A DNA stretch of 64,000 bases from Ulva prolifera (GCA_023078555.1 CM041200.1:6425361-6489360); one strand, 5' to 3'; shown: positions 11,416-23,539, numbered from the stretch's first letter. Numbers and translations are program-made. Notes: generated from the sequence alone by a model not told the origin.

Positions 11416-14400
11416 TCAAGGGCACAAGAGCCCGGATACCAACTTAGGTGGTACATGGACGGCATTCAGGAAAAAGTCCGAAAAACATTGCTCCCTGGTC
11501 AGCCCACAAAAGCTTGGGGCATCTCGCTCTAAAGCACCGGTGTCATTTTGATCAATCCAATCTACTCGCTCCCCTGCTGCTTTCTGAATAATCAGGTTCA
11601 TCACATCCGGCGGCATGTCACCTAGACACACGCCGGCACCCTCTGCACGAGAGTGCGGAGTCTGCCTTCTGTGAACCTTCAAAAGTTCTTGCACAGCTAC
11701 CTTGAACTTTTGTGGCCAAGCGACACCGTAGTCCCATCTTGTGCTGACTTGTAGTCTGAAAATGTGAGAAACTGTTGACACCACAACAGTGTTTTGGCCT
11801 GCAGCAGTGATGCCTGTGATGATGTTTTGGTGAAGGAACGGCCCACGTCCAACCCTTTCCATCAGCTTGTCCTGCATGAGAACACAGCATCAGCATATTA
11901 CGTGCATGTCTTACACAAGCTATGTAATGGTCTGATAGCACACCATCACAGTGGATTCCGAACTTGGGCTCAGGCCTGCATCGCGTATGTTTTTATATCT
12001 TTTTTGAATCTCACGCCCTGCCTCAGCCAGCACTTTGGGTACCTTCAACCGCTCTCCCCGAGCCAGGGCAAGCACAAGGGCAACAGGCATAGCAGTATGG
12101 CCTGCTTCCTGCCAGATATCCCACACCACGTCCAAAATACTGCTGGCATGCGTCACGTGGCAGCCGACAGCTACATTGGCCTGTGGAGCATCTACGTCCG
12201 GAGGCGGCTCAAGCTGCAAAGACGCATCATCTTCTTCATCCTGGACTGCTGCCTCTACATCCCCCTCTGACGGACCAGCTTCGAGTCGCGCGGCACGTAT
12301 CCCCCAGTTGTCTACTTCACTTGCAGGTGTACAGGAAACCCCATCAATTGCAAAGGCCATTTGCATGGGCAATGTGCTGAGATGCACACACTGCCGGGCA
12401 TACGGCCTTCTGACATCACACAGGTGCACTCTACCCCGTTCCTCTGCCCAGCACAGCATTGACGGGCTGCCGGGGACAAATGTCAGTGCAAAGCAGGGAT
12501 CCATGTGCGCCGAGTACGCACACACGTGCTCTACACACACCTGATCCCACAGCGCTGCCCCTAGCACACGCAAAACCCGCTCCCGAACATGCCGAGCACA
12601 AGTAGTGCTTCGGCTGGTGCCCCCACTGCCTGCGACGCTCTCTGGCTCAGACTGGCGCCTAGATGAAGCTGTGACACCGTCTTGATTGCCTCGGCTTCCT
12701 GATTTGGCGGGCCTGTGTGAATTTCTCGCACCTGGCAATTGTGACACGAAGCGCTGATGGGCTTCTGGAAGGTAATTGGCAAGATCATTGGCGTGCAGGA
12801 CCATATCTTTGGCGCTGTGATGACGAGGACTCGTGGCTTTGACAATTGCCTGCTGCAGATGCAATCCCAGCTCCGCTGGGTCCAGTGCCGTGGCGCTCTT
12901 CAGACGGATCCTCCACACAGAGACAGCCTTGTGGCTGTCACTGGAGACAGCCACATACTGGCCTTCGGGGCTCCATGCCACATACTGACAGCCTATACAT
13001 GTGGATCTGCTGGATGGCCTGCATATGAGAGGTGTGACTTCCTTCACTGATCAAAGCTGACGAGTGGCCAATGTAATCACTGTGCTCAGCAGAGCAAGTG
13101 CGGCACAGGACCTCTGGCTGCAAAAGAACCTTCCTGAAGCTTACAAGCGTGTAAGTTCGTCTCACTAACAGGCAAAGTGGAGAAATTGAATGCAGATGCA
13201 GACTACATGCGGGGGAGCACACCACACATGCGCACTGAAAACGAGGAAAGGTGCAAAATACGTACGTGGAGCAGGACATAAATTTAATGCCTGCCCTGCA
13301 ATCCGTTGTGGCAAATACAGACAACGTTCATGTGTGAAAGGAGATCTAGCTGTGCTCAGTGGATGGGAAGTGCGTACGGTCCGACATCTGGCCATGTGAG
13401 CAGCATGCTGCAGCGGAGTTTGTAATCTAGTGCCTCTGGGAGTAGAGTCACTGTCATCGAGTCTGTCAGGACTGCAACCCAGCGGCCACAGGGCGACGGG
13501 CTTGCACAGTTGATCGCCCCATGAAACCGGGCCAGAATTTGCGTGTCTCTCAGGCAATCATTGACTATCGGCTGCCCCAGCACCAAAGGGGCATGGTGCG
13601 GCTCGCGAAGATCTGGCATGAGGTTGAGAAGCGTGTTCTCCAGCAGCACAGGCATTCGCAGAGGCTCTTCAGGTGCAGTGTTCGACTCAGAGTTCAGTAG
13701 ATCTGTGATCAGCTCTGTGTGGACCCCATACCGGCCCTTCGCAGCAGCGGGTCTCAGGGTGTGGCAAATGAATTTGTCTCCCTGTAAGCCACAAGCTTAT
13801 AAAGCAACGACGGCCAATATAACCACGCTGGGGCGCCATGACTAGTATATGGCCACGTCAGCACGCCCGTAGACCGAGCAATTCACCTGCTAAGATACAG
13901 AGCCTGGAAGCTATCAGGACCGAATTTGCGCAACGACCTGGTATCACTTGTACACTGCCCGGCTGCAACAAACAGCAGCAGGCAGGCAGGATCAGCACAG
14001 ATGACAAACAGTGAAGCAGCGATATGCCTTAACGGATTCCTGCATGATGCTGAGACGTACCGGCGGTGGAGCTTGTCCAGGACTGGGTGGCGCTGGCACC
14101 TCGAACACATAAACTGCGCCATTTTGGCCCGCGACAATTGCACGCTGTTGACCGGCAATGTTGCCAAATCGCACGCAATTCAGCATCAAACGGCAGCGGG
14201 TCAATACATCATGAACTGTGCGATTTTGCCAATTATGATCGATCTCTGGAATCAAAATGGACCCACATGGCTGAAGGCTAGGCCCAGGCACTCCATCGTC
14301 AGCAATATCAGCAGCCGTTGGATCCTGAGAACAGCTGTTTCCCTCGCTTTGAAGCCTACATATCATAGCAAAACCTTGCAGCGAATTCGATGGGGTTCAA

Positions 14401-15377
14401 ACCACGTGGCAGCAGCACGTCAGACAGTACAGCAAAGCTTGCGTCGCTGGCACAACGTGGATGTGGACACACCAGAAAGACATTCTTGATGCCGCTGTCG
14501 TGATTCCCATATACGATCCATCATCGGACCACGCGCAGCTGTAGCAGGCGTTCACGCGAGCAGGCCGGCCTAAAATCCTCAGATGAGGCAGCAACAAGAC
14601 CTTGTCTTTCGAAGGAATGCCGGGACCTTGCCGGCCACGACCTTGTAGACCCTACAAAACAAAAAATTCCTATCCATGCTTACTAATCCATGCATCATAC
14701 GTCAAATTTTGCGCGTGGCAGATTCCCTGGCATGAATTGACACTAGCAGCAGCATACTGCCATGTTGACCATGTGGACGCGACTGATTTCATGTCCACTC
14801 TCATTGACAACTGTGACAAATTCGCCATCGCCGTTGCGTGGACCGAAGCAACAAGAATCGCATGTTTGATGATGCGTCTTTGAAGATGGAAGCATTGAAA
14901 TGCCGCTCTTGGGGAGATCCAGGGGCATGTAGTCGGGGTTGCCATGATCGTTGTGAGACAGCTCATCTTCCTGAAGAATTGCAACAACGACATTGTGATC
15001 GTCGTGACTCCTGCAAGTCACATGCTGCTTTAACACAGGCAAGGCATAGCGTAGACATTGTACGTGATCTTGGCACGACAGCGAGCGTCACACTGGAACT
15101 GTACAGACGGAGCCCTAGCAGAGGCTATGCAGTTGAGCAAGGCTTCGTTTTCTTACTTTGCGGACTTCTCGCGTAGAAATTCCTCCATGACACCGGCGGA
15201 CAGGTCTTCTGACCCGTCTATTGAACTATCCTCGACATCTCCATTGTCGTGCATGTCACCATCAAAATCTTCGTCTTCGATGCCAGCATCCCAAATTATG
15301 CCCCATGCATCATCGTCATCAAACTCGTCTGCTTCGTCGAAGAGATCGTCTTCGCTATCTACCTCCATCACCACCAC
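11416..15377 (-). CDS. WD40-repeat protein with DUF2415-like segment
   Basis: Multi-exon minus-strand gene. Exon 1 (15157-15377, donor GTAAGA) encodes a strongly acidic N-terminus (VDSEDDLFDEADEFDDDD). Later segments lie near 14743-15042, 14397-14597, 13992-14366, 13356-13655, 11998-13047 and 11416-11877. WD40 strand signatures recur: VNACYSCAWSDDGSYMGI, FGNIAGQQRAIVAGQNGAV, INCASPSPCGRWVAVL, and CQYVAWSPEGQYVAVSSD followed by VSVWR. MLCWAEERGRVHLCDVRRPY resembles the short DUF2415 motif found in fungal and plant WD40 proteins of unknown role. A disordered Ser/Arg-rich stretch and an acidic stretch interrupt the propeller in the 12-13 kb exon. It converges on MCM10, with stop codons about 215 bp apart. 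WD40 is well supported; the DUF2415 link rests on memory of that motif; function unknown. Confidence 0.75.
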
Positions 15378-17125
15378 ACAGCAGGATATCAGGTCTGCTA
15401 ACGTAAACGCTCCGCATCACCCAGCCGGCCTTTGCTGTACCACAACACAGTCCAGGTGCCCCAAGGCATCCAGGCCGCCCCTCCTCGCGGTTCTTCCTGA
15501 TTGGTGTGAAGGAGCTGATCAGCAAAGCCACCGCTGCAGATCCCAGTAGCCACATCGCCCGGTCGAGGCCGACACATGGAACGCCCCGAAACAGCATCAG
15601 GCACGCAAGTCCGACCGGTCAATCGCCAATCAAATCGCATCGCCGATGCACCTTGTTTTGCCTCGCCACACTTCCTGTTGGACTCCGTCAGAAGTTCACG
15701 CTTGACAGCGGGAGCGCAGCGATGTCTTGACATGACTACACACCGTTTTGCGTTTCTTATGCTCTCCCTTTTGGTCCTGGCGGTGCTACCTGCCCCTCCA
15801 GCTTTTTCCTTTGTAACACACACCGTTTTGCAGGCGAACTCGGGGTGTTGGAAGCACGCATGCAGCGTGCGTCATGCGGCACACCTCACCACACCGCTGC
15901 GCCATGCACTTCACAACAGCATTGTTGACCAGTGGATCGCAGTTTCGCGAGGCACGCAAAAAAATCGCTGGTGATCGCGCTCAATTTGTTGCACTGAGTG
16001 CATAGCAACTTTCCGCATAAAGAATGGTGCAGCACACACATGTTCGGGGGTACGCAGAACAGCTGTTGGAGCTGGTGTGCAAGGAATGAGGCTCAGATTC
16101 AAATAGGAGATCACATGAGGTATATGTGAAGTGCTGATCGGGCGATTTTTGGACGAGCTGCCTGTTGGCTGTTTGCCCTCGAGGCTGCCAATTTCCACAA
16201 CAGAACCTCACTGAGAATGCACTTGGGGGTGTTGCAGGGGCGGGCTGAAAGTTGCAGTCGGCTAAAAAGCCGGAATTCCCATTTTTGAGGCTGTTACGGG
16301 GGTGCACTACACCACACATGGATCACACCAGTCCAAAATATTTCACATGCAATTCCTACAAGAGCCAGAAAAGCCACTGAGCTGATGGACCTGGGGGTTG
16401 GCAAGGTGGCCTGGCCTGCATCCCGTCTGATCAGCTACACTGAAGTTGATCATGAACAGGCCAAATTGGCTCGCAAACCGGAGACAGTTCCTGACAAGGC
16501 TCCGGTGGGTTGCCACACTGCTGATGCGGGCCAGCAGCATGATACTCGCCAGATCACACAGCGTTTCACGCTGCTGATCTACCGCACATCCGCTTCTGCG
16601 TGGTCTGCAGGACAGAACCTGCGAGGCTGCGATAAGAAGGATGGCCAGATCGGATCGGTAGTCACTCATGATTACAGTTGCTATGACCGCACTAGCCTGC
16701 ACAACAGCAGCCCAGGCAGTGGAACCTCGCGAATCTGTGTCACAGCATTGCTTCATATGTAGCTACATCTATCGCTTGCCATACACAGCCCGATGCACTT
16801 TTGTGATCATGTGGGCGCAAGAGCACTGCCATTCAAGCAGATGCGACCGAGCCAGATGGACATGACTCCGGGAAAAGCTCTGCACAAACCATCATGCCGC
16901 AAGCCCAGCTGACAGGGCCACATCCTCATGCCAAGCAGACGGATCACCATCACACCACAGGAGGCGTAGCGACACACAGACCGCCTCAATGGATTCCCGA
17001 CACGACACTCTAGCCTTGCACCCGCAGCAGACCATGTGCGGCCTTGGCACCCGCATCTCACCGCGGCACGTCCGCAACCCTGACTGCCCTGCGCCGTTCC
17101 TCTCCCAGCACATCACCCACACAGC
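15378..17125. other. Intergenic, with one short mobile-element copy
   Basis: No gene recognised on either strand. The window holds the element copy at 15752-15831 (listed separately) and otherwise unrelated short frames. The right end (16.8-17.1 kb) is CA-rich and lies just downstream of the pyruvate kinase stop, so it should contain that 3' UTR. Confidence 0.5.
15738..15831 (+). mobile_element. Truncated dispersed element flanked by 14-bp direct repeats
   Basis: The sequence ACACACCGTTTTGC occurs at 15738-15751 and again at 15818-15831. Between them lie about 66 bp, most of it the conserved element: GCTCTCCCTTTTGGTCC, GGCGGTGCTACC and CTTTTTCCTTTGTAAC, ending in an ACACAC tail that overlaps the second repeat. 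Compared with the 122-bp copy at 54571-54692, the upstream half is missing. A fixed 3' end, a variable 5' end and a target-site duplication of this size are what target-primed reverse transcription (LINE/SINE type) leaves. That mechanism is inferred. Confidence 0.7.
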
Positions 17126-20100
17126 TTACCGCCGCATCGTGGATGTGTGCACAAGCGGCCCTGTGTGCGGCACCTGGCTCGCATCCTGCACACTCAACCC
17201 CGTCGCGTCCATCGAAACCATCTTGATGCAGTAGTCCCCAGAGATCTTCTCCACGCAGACTGCATGGTCGCCCGGGCCGAGGAGCTTGCGCGACGTCGCG
17301 GCCTGCACCGCGTCCCTTAGCACCTGCTCGCCGTCCGGCGATGGCGCTGCGAGCATCGGCACGAGGCCGCGCGTGAGGAGACACTGCCGTGCGACGTGCC
17401 GCCCGACGATCTTCCACTCGAGGTCCTTGTTCACGAGTCGGGGGATGACAAGCGTGAGGATGGGCACAGAGGGGCGGTATTTTGCGACGAGGGCAGAAGT
17501 GAGGCCGGTATCAGTGAAGACTATGATGAGCTTCGCCCTCGCCTTCTCGGCCGCACGGACTGACGACGATGCAAGAGCCTCGAGCTTCATGAGGAACGTG
17601 TGGCGGGCGCTGTCTTCGCTTTGCCGATCGAGGCCTGCACGAGTCGGCCGCGCGCTCACACGTTGTGGGAAATCCGGGGGGGTCCTGCTGTGAGGTGGCT
17701 GTTGCCTTGGTGGCGTGCTCATGTGCCAGGGCTCGGTCTGGTTTACACATGGATTGCGGATGGGCTCTGTGAACTGGCTGCTGCATTGCAACGCTACAAC
17801 AGTGTGATGCAAAGGGGATAATTGGGTCGAGATCGTCTGGAACAGGTTGTGATGCTTGCTTATTGAGCAGCTGCAGCGTGCATGCGGGCCAGCTAACCTC
17901 ATCGCTCGATCCTGTGCATCTTCACTTCGGCCACAGCAAGGACTCACGAGCTGGGAGCCCTGGTCGCGGCGTCGTGCTGGCTCAAGAGAAAGTGCCTCGC
18001 CAGCGCAGCACAACCACGCAGCAGCCAAGGCATAATGCTCAGCGCACGGCCGTTCACAACAGAAGCCACACATTCACACCAACACAAACTTTGCACACAC
18101 CGCTTCCAGGCAGCTGCGGCGGGGACGCACTCTTCTGTGAGCCAGCCAGGTTGACAGATGATGGCGCGGTCCGTGTCATTGCCTGGATCGACTTGGTCAG
18201 GTTCGCATGGCTCGCCGATGCCGCGAGCCCACCATCTCCTACCAGGTTGCTCCCTGGCCGGCCCCCGGCCTGCACCGGCCCGCCCGGGGCCCCGTGGTTG
18301 CTGCCATCAAGCGTATCCGAGAAATCCGCGTCAGCGCCTCCCGGCACCGCAATCCCGGCCTCCTCGGCCTTCACAGCCTCACTCATGAGGTACTCAAAGT
18401 GCGATGCGTGGTCGAACTCGGCCTCGGCGGCCTGGCAGCACGACACGACGGTCTTCACTGCATTCGCGGGGTCGATCCCACGCAGCGTCTCGGCGCCGAG
18501 CATGAGGCAGTCCGCGCCGTCGAGGACCGCGTTGGCAACGTCGGTGGCCTCGGCGCGGGTCGGGCGGGGGGCCGACACCATCGTGTCCACGATCCGTGTC
18601 ACGATACACGGCTTGCCGACGAGGTTGCAGCTGGTCGTCACGTTCTTCTGGATCACGGTGACCTTCTCCGGCAGGCAGTCGAGTCCGAGGTTGCCGCGGG
18701 ACAGCATGATGCCGTCGGCCGAGTTGAGGATGCCGCGGAAGTTTGCGAGCGACTGCTTCGCATCGAGCTTCGCGATGAGGCGGCACGCGTCGAGGCCGAT
18801 TGAGTTGAGGAACTTGCGCGCCTCCGCGATGTCCTCTGCGGAGCGCGTGTACGACAGCGAGAGGAAGTCAAAGTCAAACTCGGCGGCGAGGGCGCGGAGT
18901 GAGTCGGTGTCGAGCTGCGAGAACAGGGGCTGCTGGTTGGCCTTGTTGGAGATGCCCTTGGTGGAGCGCTCCATGTGGAAGACGGTCAGGAGGCCATCAA
19001 GGCTGGCGTCGTTGAGGGCAACACACTTAATCTCCGGGCCAGACTTGCTCTGCACCTCGAGGTAGAGGGAGGCGGCGTCAGCGCCGGTGACGAGATAGCG
19101 CCCGATGTAAAGCTGATCACCCTGCTCCACCATATCTGCAGCCACGCGCTGTGGGCGTGTGATGCGCTGGTGTGTGTCTACAGGCGTTCTGCCATACAAC
19201 GCTCTTGTAGATGGGTTGATGGGCGTCAGTGTAGCACATAAGCATGTGGCACGCTGTAGTGTGATGAATCTGGGCGGCTCTGGACTGCATGGGCGTGATG
19301 AACCAGCTGGAGACGCGTGAGGGGAAGGAACAGGGAATGGTGGGATGTGAGGCATGCGCGGCGATTGATGCTGCATGCGGGTGCTGCGTAGAGTACGAGG
19401 TGTGGCGAGGAACGCAGCAATTGCAGATGTTATGACTGTTGTGAGCTTGGGCTATAGCGGAGTGAGAGGGTGAGCCATGCGAATGGGCGGTGGTTGCGCT
19501 GACTGGTATCAGTCAGTTACCATCCAGGATGCATGCTATGTAGGTGAGCTGCTGAGATCGACATTTGGACGACAGCAGAGCATGCGGAAGCAGTGAATGT
19601 GCCTCACGAGACACAAAAGCGGGCAAGGGAGGGTACGGACGCAGGCACCGTGGCAGCGTCCAGGCAGGCAGCCATAGCCCCAGATCTACCATGCAGATTC
19701 AGGCGCAGACTGCCTGTGACGGACATACCTGACAGCTGGTCGTAATTCACTGGGAACACAGTGTCCGTCTGCTTGGCGTTTTCGTCCGTTGTCAGCGTGA
19801 TGCAGTCACCCATCGAAACAGCGACGCTGGAGCCGTGCTTTGGCCAGCCATCCTCACCAATCTCGTACTCACGGCGGATAAACACCTCTCTGCCTAAAGT
19901 GTCCACCATGACAGCGCAAAGACGCCTTGTGCGCAACATCGCTTTGGCCAGGTTCCGCAAAGACTGCTGGTGGAACTGCAGCGACCCCCACTGCACACAC
20001 CACAAACCAATCACACACCCTGCTCACCAGGGGTTTAGGCAGCCCCCCTTCCTCAAGGCTTGACAAAATGCGCTAATACTGCTATTTGTGCATGTTTTCC

Positions 20101-20227
20101 ACAGTTTAGTAGCTGCTGTGCGCACCGTTAGATCCACACGGGCGCATGTCCCACCATTCTCGATGATCTCAGCCAGCGTGTCGACGTCCTGGCATGCCGG
20201 GCCGATGGTGAAGATTACTGCACCCAC
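17126..20227 (-). CDS. Pyruvate kinase, plant cytosolic type
   Basis: Converts phosphoenolpyruvate and ADP to pyruvate and ATP in glycolysis. Placed exons: 20126 to about 20227 (FTIGPACQDVDTLAEII, then CARVDLT), 19729-19990 (QSLRNLAKAMLRTRRLCAVM), 18101-19135 (B domain, DFLSLSYTRSAEDI, AKLDAKQSLANF, SRGNLGLDCLPEKV, PRPTRAEATDVANAVLDGAD, GAETLRG) and 17126-17634 (C domain: EALASSSVRAAEKARAKLII, AKYRPSVPILTLVIPRL). Splice phases agree at all three junctions. The SRGNLG, RVVD-like and GAETLRG signatures are those of plant cytosolic isozymes, not bacterial or animal forms. Oddities: KLDA replaces the usual KIEN metal-binding motif, and about 100 Gly/Ser/Ala-rich residues are inserted between the A and C domains (18101-18400). 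The first exon and start codon, upstream of 20227, are not resolved. Confidence 0.93.
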
Positions 20228-20626
20228 AACTTCTAATTATTTTTGTGTGATGGTCTGGCGCGGAGCCATGCGAATATCAGCACAGCTCGTCAGGCCGGGC
20301 GTGCCAAATGCAAAGCTCAACAGTACGCAGCCGGTGGTAGCATATCTCTTTTACCGACAGTGCAATCACCTAAGAATGTGATGTGACCTTTTACCAATTC
20401 GAAACGTGCGTGGTTCTGTCGCGGAATAAACCAAAGGTCACCGCAAAGGCGACGGACACTCCGGTCGGCCATGCAGTCAGGACCGATGCTCGGTAGCACG
20501 CAGCCGGATCAGTTCTAGGCAGCTTGAATAAGCAGTGAGCCTGTTACATTAAGTTTCGCGAGAATTCATCGCCTCTGGACGAAAAACGGCAGGCCACGCG
20601 ACAAGCAAAGCCACGATAAGCGTAGA

Positions 20627-20812
20627 TCAAGCGAGCACCTCAGCCGCGATCACAACGAACGACATGCCAGCAAAGCATACACCGACATAAAGATGCATGC
20701 CTTTTGTGGCAGAGGGGGTAGATTGCGTATCCAAAGGCTCCAAGATGCTGCTGAGAGCTTTGCCTTTGCCGGCAACCGAAACCTTGGCTTTTTGTCCTTT
20801 GGCACCGGGCAT
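20627..20812 (-). CDS. Small tail-anchored-like protein, 61 aa
   Basis: Short intact frame from ATG at 20812 to the stop at 20627. It begins MPGAKGQKAKVSVAGKGKAL (basic, Ala/Gly/Lys-rich) and ends with one hydrophobic segment, MHLYVGVCFAGMSFVVIAAE, two residues from the C-terminus. This layout suits a C-terminally anchored ER or mitochondrial outer-membrane protein. I considered Sec61 beta, which has similar size and topology, but the usual Tyr-Thr-Asp-Asp block before the membrane segment is absent. A splice acceptor (CTCCAG) lies right before the ATG on that strand, so it could also be a last exon. Confidence 0.4.
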   Translation of the reverse strand: MPGAKGQKAKVSVAGKGKALSSILEPLDTQSTPSATKGMHLYVGVCFAGMSFVVIAAEVLA

Positions 20813-21300
20813 ACTGGAGATTTTATTCAAGGAATGAACCAATGTCACCGACTAGCCGAGACACGTCGTGGGCAGCGGGGCCGAAGTATTCAATCTAAGC
20901 AGGCAGACAAGCGACATGTGATCACGCGAATTGAATTGCCACAAGTCCACGACCACCACAATGAATTGGATGTTTATTTTTCAAAACCTGACTCCTGGCA
21001 TGAAACGTCCCAGGCCGAATTTTCTGGGAATGTCTGCAGCTGTCACCCCACATGTGATGAGGTGCGGTTGCATGCATGGGCCGGCACCACGTGTGGTACC
21101 TTGAATCACTGGCGACGACGACATGGTCTGGTGAGCACAGTCTGAAACCAGCCGCACTTGCGCTACCGCAATTGTTCAAAGGCTCCGAGAAAATCTTCAA
21201 GGCGACGCGGGCGCCAATTGGACGCCCTAGGCCTGCGCCATCAATGAATATCCATCAGCAGATGACATGCATGTGGCCTCAGACCTGCGGACACACACAA
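20813..21300. other. No gene recognised
   Basis: Only short frames without family resemblance. It may hold the promoter or upstream exon of the small membrane-protein ORF. Confidence 0.4.
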
Positions 21301-23110
21301 TCTCTACCTGCCTCTCTGGCTCTGTGCTTGTAGCACATGATCTTTTCACACGGCCGCGCCGGGCCGGAGCTAGCGTCTACCTTGGTCTCACTGTCGCATG
21401 ACATGTATGGACTGGTCGGTCCCACTGCGCGATCTCCGACAGGCTTCCTGCAGGGTCATGATGTGGCCGCAGGGTCAGCCGCTCGCGCCCGGCGGAGGCT
21501 GCGAGGTGGTTTGTATTCATGTGTGGCCGCCCGGGCCACGCAAGTGGTGGATTTTGTGGGGATGGTGCCACGGGCTGGGATGGCCAGCGGCGCCTTGCAT
21601 GTGTGAGGGTGTGGGTGTGGGGGTGTGTGTTGCAAGCACAAAAGTCGGAGTGGCCAGCAGCACCGCCAGGGCAATGAACAAGCACACCAACACCCCAGTG
21701 CATGAGGGGCAGGAGACGTACACCCACGTTGAACCCGAACACGGCGCTTTATCACATGACAGACACCCACCAAACACGCACCCGCCCGCTCACCAGCAAC
21801 AAACACCCGCAGCCCGGGGCCCTCACGCAGCAAGACCCCGCCGTCCGCACGGCCACGGCGGCCCAAGCTGGCAGGCCGGCCGTCGCCGGCCCAACGCGCC
21901 CGTCGCCGTGGGGGACCCCCAGCCCCCAGACCCCAACCCACTCCCCCTTCCTCAGCCATCCCCACCCCTAAACACGTGTGGGGTGTGTTGGTGCTGACGT
22001 GCGTGGGTGGTGTTGGTGGACAGTGGTGTGTGAGTGGTCTTCTGGATGCACTGACGGCGCAGGCTTGCGTGGGTGGTCGTGTTCCTGTCATGCGCGCGGA
22101 GTCTGCGGTGCCACCTGCCTCTCCGAACTTGTCCTTGCAGCACAAGATCACTTCAGCAGCGCTACTGCCTGGCTGTCGCCGCAGCTGGCCTCTCCCATGC
22201 AGGCCTCTCCCCGGCCCAAACCCCCCAGCTGCCCACATGCTCAAGCGCCCTCCGCGCATTGCAGTCGAGCCTCACCCCTTCTCCTCACCCCTTATGACTG
22301 CCTGCGGTGTGGCGTCCGGGAGTTCGATCGACACAGGCCGCCAAGAGACCACGCCTGGGCCGCCATATCCTGCACGGCCACCATTCATGTGCTGATACAG
22401 CGAGATCGATTTTGTGGCGATCGTTACGTCACGCGGAGCCTAGACGTTGACATCACACATATGCACTTTCAGGGCCGACAGCTGCGGCGCGTGTACGGCC
22501 CAATTGACGCGTGATATCTGCCCGGTGTCAATCGACTTGCACTGCACCCGCCGGTGCGCGTATTAGGTGATGCATGCATGCGCATCACAGCCTGCCGGCG
22601 TCCGTATCTGTTGCGGCTTTTCAGCATGACCAGCAAAGCTGCACACCAGGCTGTACACCAGGCTGCACGCCAGGCTGTTTTTGCTATGCCCACAGCACCA
22701 CTGCCTCACATATCTATATCTGTCTGTTCACTGCTGCAGCCCGCAGCAAAGGCCAGAGCATTGCAACGCACACACAGCTGTTTCTCAGCCCACAGCATGT
22801 GCAGCATGCGGGATATGCACCCTGGCGGTCTCAGCCACCATGCATGTGCGCACCGCCCCATTCGGGCCGCACATTCAGCGCGTGCTTTAAACGCTGTGAG
22901 TGGATGTGGTACACGTGTGGCTCTATGTGGCTGTCTCGCGCCACCTGGCACACGCGTGCGAGGTGGCCCCCTGCTAACACCAGCGCCCGCGATGCATGGC
23001 CAGCACTGCAGCAGCTTGGAGTGCTGGGGGCCGAATTCGCCGCTCAGACTGTTCGCCACCAAGCAGCAGGGGCATGGTTCAATGCTATGCTGACGTACTG
23101 TAACTGAGCT
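21301..23110. repeat. Repeat cluster B: CA- and GC-rich with dispersed-element copies
   Basis: Compositionally like clusters A and C. Element copies: about 21628-21690 in minus sense (TGTGTTGCAAGCACAAAAG, then AGCACCGCCAGGGC) and about 22079-22145 in plus sense (GTGTTCCTGTCATGCGCG, GCGGTGCCACCTGCC, CTTGTCCTTGCAGCAC). Between them CCCAAGCTGGC, also found in cluster A near 2690, sits in a C-rich block. At 22640-22680 a 12-bp unit around CACCAGGCTG is tandemly repeated three to four times. Frames up to 267 aa here are Cys/His/Pro/Arg-rich noise from biased composition. Confidence 0.65.
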
Positions 23111-23539
23111 TGCTGTCACATGAGCTGTGTGCGACTTCACTCGTGCATCCACCAGGAGATGAGCTATGTGCGCTGATGCTTCCCGTTCAGGTTACCATGC
23201 TGCGGAAGGTGTGGTTAGTAGCCCTCACTCCGGGACAACACACATGATCTTGTTCGGCCGCCAGGCGCAACCAGATGCCTGCGTGGAAGCGCGACGATTT
23301 CAGTGGGTAGGATCTCTTACAGCCACAGACGGTAAAGCGTACTCTATGATGCCATAATGCATCTTCAACACGTGTACCTCACATGCATTCATTCCCTCGC
23401 CAATGCAACAATTGAATCGCGGGGTTATTTGAAATGATTAAAGACCAATTTTAAACAGTACGGTGAGTCCTGCACGAAATCCCTGGTATGCGGACCTCAT
23501 GCAGGCATAAACTATCTCCACACGCAGGGCGCTTCTGTG
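23111..23539. other. No gene recognised
   Basis: Downstream of the VPS54 stop on that gene's strand, so the right end is expected to be its 3' UTR. No repeat copies or protein-like frames seen. Confidence 0.4.

Noticed and set aside
18700-18730. Asp-to-Asn change in the pyruvate kinase RGDLG motif as a sign of a dead enzyme
   Set aside because: Plant cytosolic pyruvate kinases normally have RGNLG, so this is the family state rather than an inactivating change.
20627-20812. Sec61 beta identity for the small membrane protein
   Set aside because: Size and topology fit, but the conserved acidic aromatic block before the membrane segment is missing.
21456-22259. 267-aa minus-strand ORF
   Set aside because: It spans repeat cluster B, is Cys/Arg/Pro/His-rich with no domain, and overlaps equally long frames on the other strand.
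22640-22680. Tandem CACCAGGCTG units as a functional minisatellite
   Set aside because: Only three to four imperfect copies in a low-complexity region; nothing suggests a role.
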